Under the pieces are notes generated by a model. It had not been told where the DNA came from, did no database searches, and saw only the letters and a list, made by a program, of their open reading frames with translations. Positions 62,087-64,000 of a DNA stretch of 64,000 bases are shown piece by piece. How positions within the stretch are numbered: position 1 is the stretch's first letter; each line of letters opens with the position of its first letter. Made by a program: the position numbers and the translations under genes. This stretch comes from HT1-32 sp040219025 (lineage in GTDB: Bacteria > Pseudomonadota > Alphaproteobacteria > Rhodospirillales > HT1-32): the NCBI GenBank assembly GCA_040219025.1, contig JAVJTE010000020.1, positions 1-64,000 on the forward strand, written 5' to 3'.

Positions 62087-63309
62087 TATCCACCTGCATT
62101 GTTGAGGTTGGCTGCCAGCCAGGGTGTCGGGTTTATAGGCTGGGAGTCCTTACGAAACTCTATATATAGGCGCGGTGCGCCGGAATTCTCGTCCTGAGTC
62201 ATGACACCGACGGGTTCGCCCGCCAGCAACCACTGACCCACAACGCTGTCGATGCGTCCAAGCCCGGCCAGAAGGCTATGGTAGCCCTCGCCATGCTCAA
62301 TGATCAAGAGACGCCCGTAACCGCGAAAATCACCGGCATACAGCACCAGTCCGTCATGCGGTGAGACCACCTGCGCCCCGTACCGGGTCTGCAGCGTCAT
62401 GCCCCGGCTGGTGCGGCCATCCGGGGTCTTCTCGCCATAGCGTTCGACCAGCCTGCCGCGGGCCGGCAGAGGCAGCGCACCCTTTACCGCACTGAACGGC
62501 CGGGCGGCATCAAACACCGACTGAGCGTTGTCACCGGAGGACAGGGCGGCAGTTGTGGTCTTGGGAGACGGCGGATCGCGGGGTGCGGCGACCGGTGCCG
62601 CATTCTCCAGACTGCTGATCAGATCACGCAGGTTGTCTGCCTTGGCGGCAAGACTTTCCGCCCGCCGGGCAACCTTGTCGCTCTCGGCCCGCATTTCCGT
62701 GCTCAGCTGTGCCTTGCGGGCAACCAGACGTTCCAGAATCTGCTGTTCCGCGGTCAGCGACTGGCTGTTGTTGTCCAGCGCGTCGCGGCGCTGGCGAATA
62801 TCCGCCCGGACCTGTCCCAGTGACACCAGTTCGGCTTTCAGGTCTTTTGCCTCGGCTTCGATGGCCGGTACTGCCGAGCGCAACAGAATGGCCGCGCGAA
62901 CCACCTTCACCGGCTCGCCGGGCCGTCCGATCAGCGCATCGGTCGGGCGTCCGGCAAATCGCTGCAGCGCGGTGAGCACGCCAATCATCTGTCGTTCACG
63001 CTTGGTCAGGGTGGTCAGGATACTGGCCTCGTCCGCCCGCAATTCGCGCAGCTGGCGTTCCAGCATCGAGGCATTTTCCTCATAGCTCTGGGCGCTTTTC
63101 GCCGCGCGGACAAGCTGGCTGCGGACAATGCGCAGCTCCCGGTCCAGATTCTCCGCCTGTTTCTCGAAACTCTGCCGTTCCCGGTTGGTTTCCTGCAACG
63201 CACGCTCAACTTCCCGGAGCTGCTTCTGGGGTTCCGCCGCAGACAAAGGGAGAGCCTGCGCTGACAGGATCAGCGCCGCTGCCAGCAGGCGAAGATCAGG
63301 CCGTCGCAC
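62086..63309 (-). CDS. envC: EnvC-like murein hydrolase activator
   Basis: A 407-residue exported protein starting at a GTG, with a signal (LLAAALILSAQALPLSAAEP) and a long coiled coil from about residue 30 to 240. A C-terminal LytM domain follows (GRLVERYGEKTPDGRTSRGM, LVLYAGDFRGYGRLLIIEHG). The usual catalytic His of the first LytM motif and the HxH are missing, as expected for an EnvC-type activator of amidases rather than a hydrolase. It overlaps gpmI by 14 bases upstream and ctpA by 3 bases downstream. Confidence 0.93.
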   Translation of the reverse strand: MRRPDLRLLAAALILSAQALPLSAAEPQKQLREVERALQETNRERQSFEKQAENLDRELRIVRSQLVRAAKSAQSYEENASMLERQLRELRADEASILTTLTKRERQMIGVLTALQRFAGRPTDALIGRPGEPVKVVRAAILLRSAVPAIEAEAKDLKAELVSLGQVRADIRQRRDALDNNSQSLTAEQQILERLVARKAQLSTEMRAESDKVARRAESLAAKADNLRDLISSLENAAPVAAPRDPPSPKTTTAALSSGDNAQSVFDAARPFSAVKGALPLPARGRLVERYGEKTPDGRTSRGMTLQTRYGAQVVSPHDGLVLYAGDFRGYGRLLIIEHGEGYHSLLAGLGRIDSVVGQWLLAGEPVGVMTQDENSGAPRLYIEFRKDSQPINPTPWLAANLNNAGG

Positions 63310-64000
63310 GTTGCTCCCCGGCCGGGTCCAGCAGTGTTTGCCCGGTCATCGCTGCCGGTTGCTCAAGGCCCATCAGATGCAGCAGGGTCGGTGCAACATC
63401 GGCAAGCCGCCCGTCTTGCAGGCCGGCACACCAGTCCGGCCGGTTCACCAGCACCAGCGGCACCCGGTTCAGGGTATGCGCGGTATGGGCCTGGCCGGTC
63501 TCCGGATCCTGCATCTGTTCCGCATTGCCGTGATCTGCCGTCACCAGCATGCTGCCGCCGGCTGCGAGCAGCGCTGCCTCGATCCGGCCCAGCGAGGCGT
63601 CAACCGTCTCGACCGCCTTGATCGCCGCCGACAGGATGCCGGTATGGCCGACCATGTCGGTATTCGCGAAGTTCAGGATGATCAGGTCAAATGTACCGGA
63701 CTCTATCGCTTCAACGACCCGGTCTGTGACCTCGGGTGCCGACATTTCCGGCTTCAGGTCATAGGTTGCCACATCCGGCGACGGTACCAGAATGCGCTCC
63801 TCGCCGTCACAGATACGCTCCTCGCCACCGTTGAAGAAGAAGGTGACATGGGCGTATTTCTCGGTCTCGGCAATCCGCAGCTGACGCCGCCCGGCGCGGG
63901 AAACCACCTGCCCCAGAATGTCTTCCAGCACAACCGACGGAAACAGGGTCGTCAGCCGGTCGTTCAGGTCGGTCGCATAGTCGACCATGCCGGTGCAGGC
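63296..64000 (-). CDS. gpmI: 2,3-bisphosphoglycerate-independent phosphoglycerate mutase, C-terminal part (cut by window edge)
   Basis: The C-terminal 234 residues of GpmI. The window edge cuts the reading frame, whose last codons inside read ACTGMVDYATDLND on the minus strand. The alkaline-phosphatase-like metal residues are in LIILNFANTDMVGHTGILSA (Asp and His) and MLVTADHGNAEQMQD (Asp-His). AHTAHTLNRVPLVLVN is the conserved C-terminal segment. The enzyme interconverts 2- and 3-phosphoglycerate using Mn2+. It overlaps envC by 14 bases. Confidence 0.95.
   Translation of the reverse strand, partial: ACTGMVDYATDLNDRLTTLFPSVVLEDILGQVVSRAGRRQLRIAETEKYAHVTFFFNGGEERICDGEERILVPSPDVATYDLKPEMSAPEVTDRVVEAIESGTFDLIILNFANTDMVGHTGILSAAIKAVETVDASLGRIEAALLAAGGSMLVTADHGNAEQMQDPETGQAHTAHTLNRVPLVLVNRPDWCAGLQDGRLADVAPTLLHLMGLEQPAAMTGQTLLDPAGEQRATA

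Overview
The window is chromosomal DNA of an alphaproteobacterium, most likely Rhodospirillales-like. The evidence is the ATP synthase split into an F1 operon (atpHAGDC) and an F0 operon (atpI-B-E-F'-F) with two b-type subunits, the high-GC coding bias, the NADP malic enzyme fused to a phosphotransacetylase-like domain, and many solute-binding-protein transporters (TRAP, TAXI, NMT1-like). Genus cannot be resolved from sequence reading alone.

Positions 1-7100 are an accessory, mosaic region. It holds the end of an IS3-type element, an AT-rich stretch with iteron-like repeats, and a small operon (AlpA-like HTH, PC4/p15 single-strand-DNA-binding-like protein, winged-helix protein). A truncated tyrosine integrase follows, then a block of stress and membrane genes (ExoD, TerC, a broken HtpX fused by deletion to a broken CaCA exchanger, a Sel1 fragment), and finally an intact P4-type integrase. 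The two integrase copies are related but clearly diverged, so the region looks like stacked integration events followed by decay.

From 7.1 to 21.7 kb there are metabolic and transport genes. A LysR regulator is divergent from an orphan TAXI solute-binding protein. A cupin, malic enzyme (maeB) and ribulose-phosphate epimerase (rpe) follow. Next is an NMT1/SsuA-type ABC transporter with a structured leader, then an HpcH/HpaI aldolase, a class IV aminotransferase and the HyuB/HyuA hydantoinase pair. From 21.7 to 32.8 kb the two ATP synthase operons flank tag, zapE, an SDR gene and two small + strand genes. Good promoter candidates precede atpH and atpI.

From 32.9 to 39.3 kb lie two tandem pentapeptide-repeat paralogues and an FAD oxidoreductase, convergent with trmJ and citramalate synthase. 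From 39.4 to 49.1 kb there is a catabolic and uptake cluster: HpcH/HpaI aldolase, CaiC-like acyl-CoA ligase, enoyl-CoA hydratase, a TRAP transporter (DctM, DctQ, DctP) and a TPP enzyme on the minus strand, with a GntR/FCD regulator and an Asp/Glu-racemase-family enzyme divergent on the plus strand. A 30-bp perfect palindrome and a second 19-bp palindrome sit upstream of dctP. The substrate is unknown.

From 49.2 to 64 kb come glutathionylspermidine synthetase/amidase, a GMC oxidoreductase, tRNA-Gly(GCC) with a clear promoter, and a + strand set of housekeeping genes (ProX-like deacylase, CnoX-like thioredoxin, Lon-N protein, Trm112-like, DUF971). A ChrA chromate transporter lies between two copies of a dispersed palindromic repeat. 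The tightly packed minus-strand series gpmI-envC-ctpA-divergent polysaccharide deacetylase-rppH-cyclophilin runs off the right edge.
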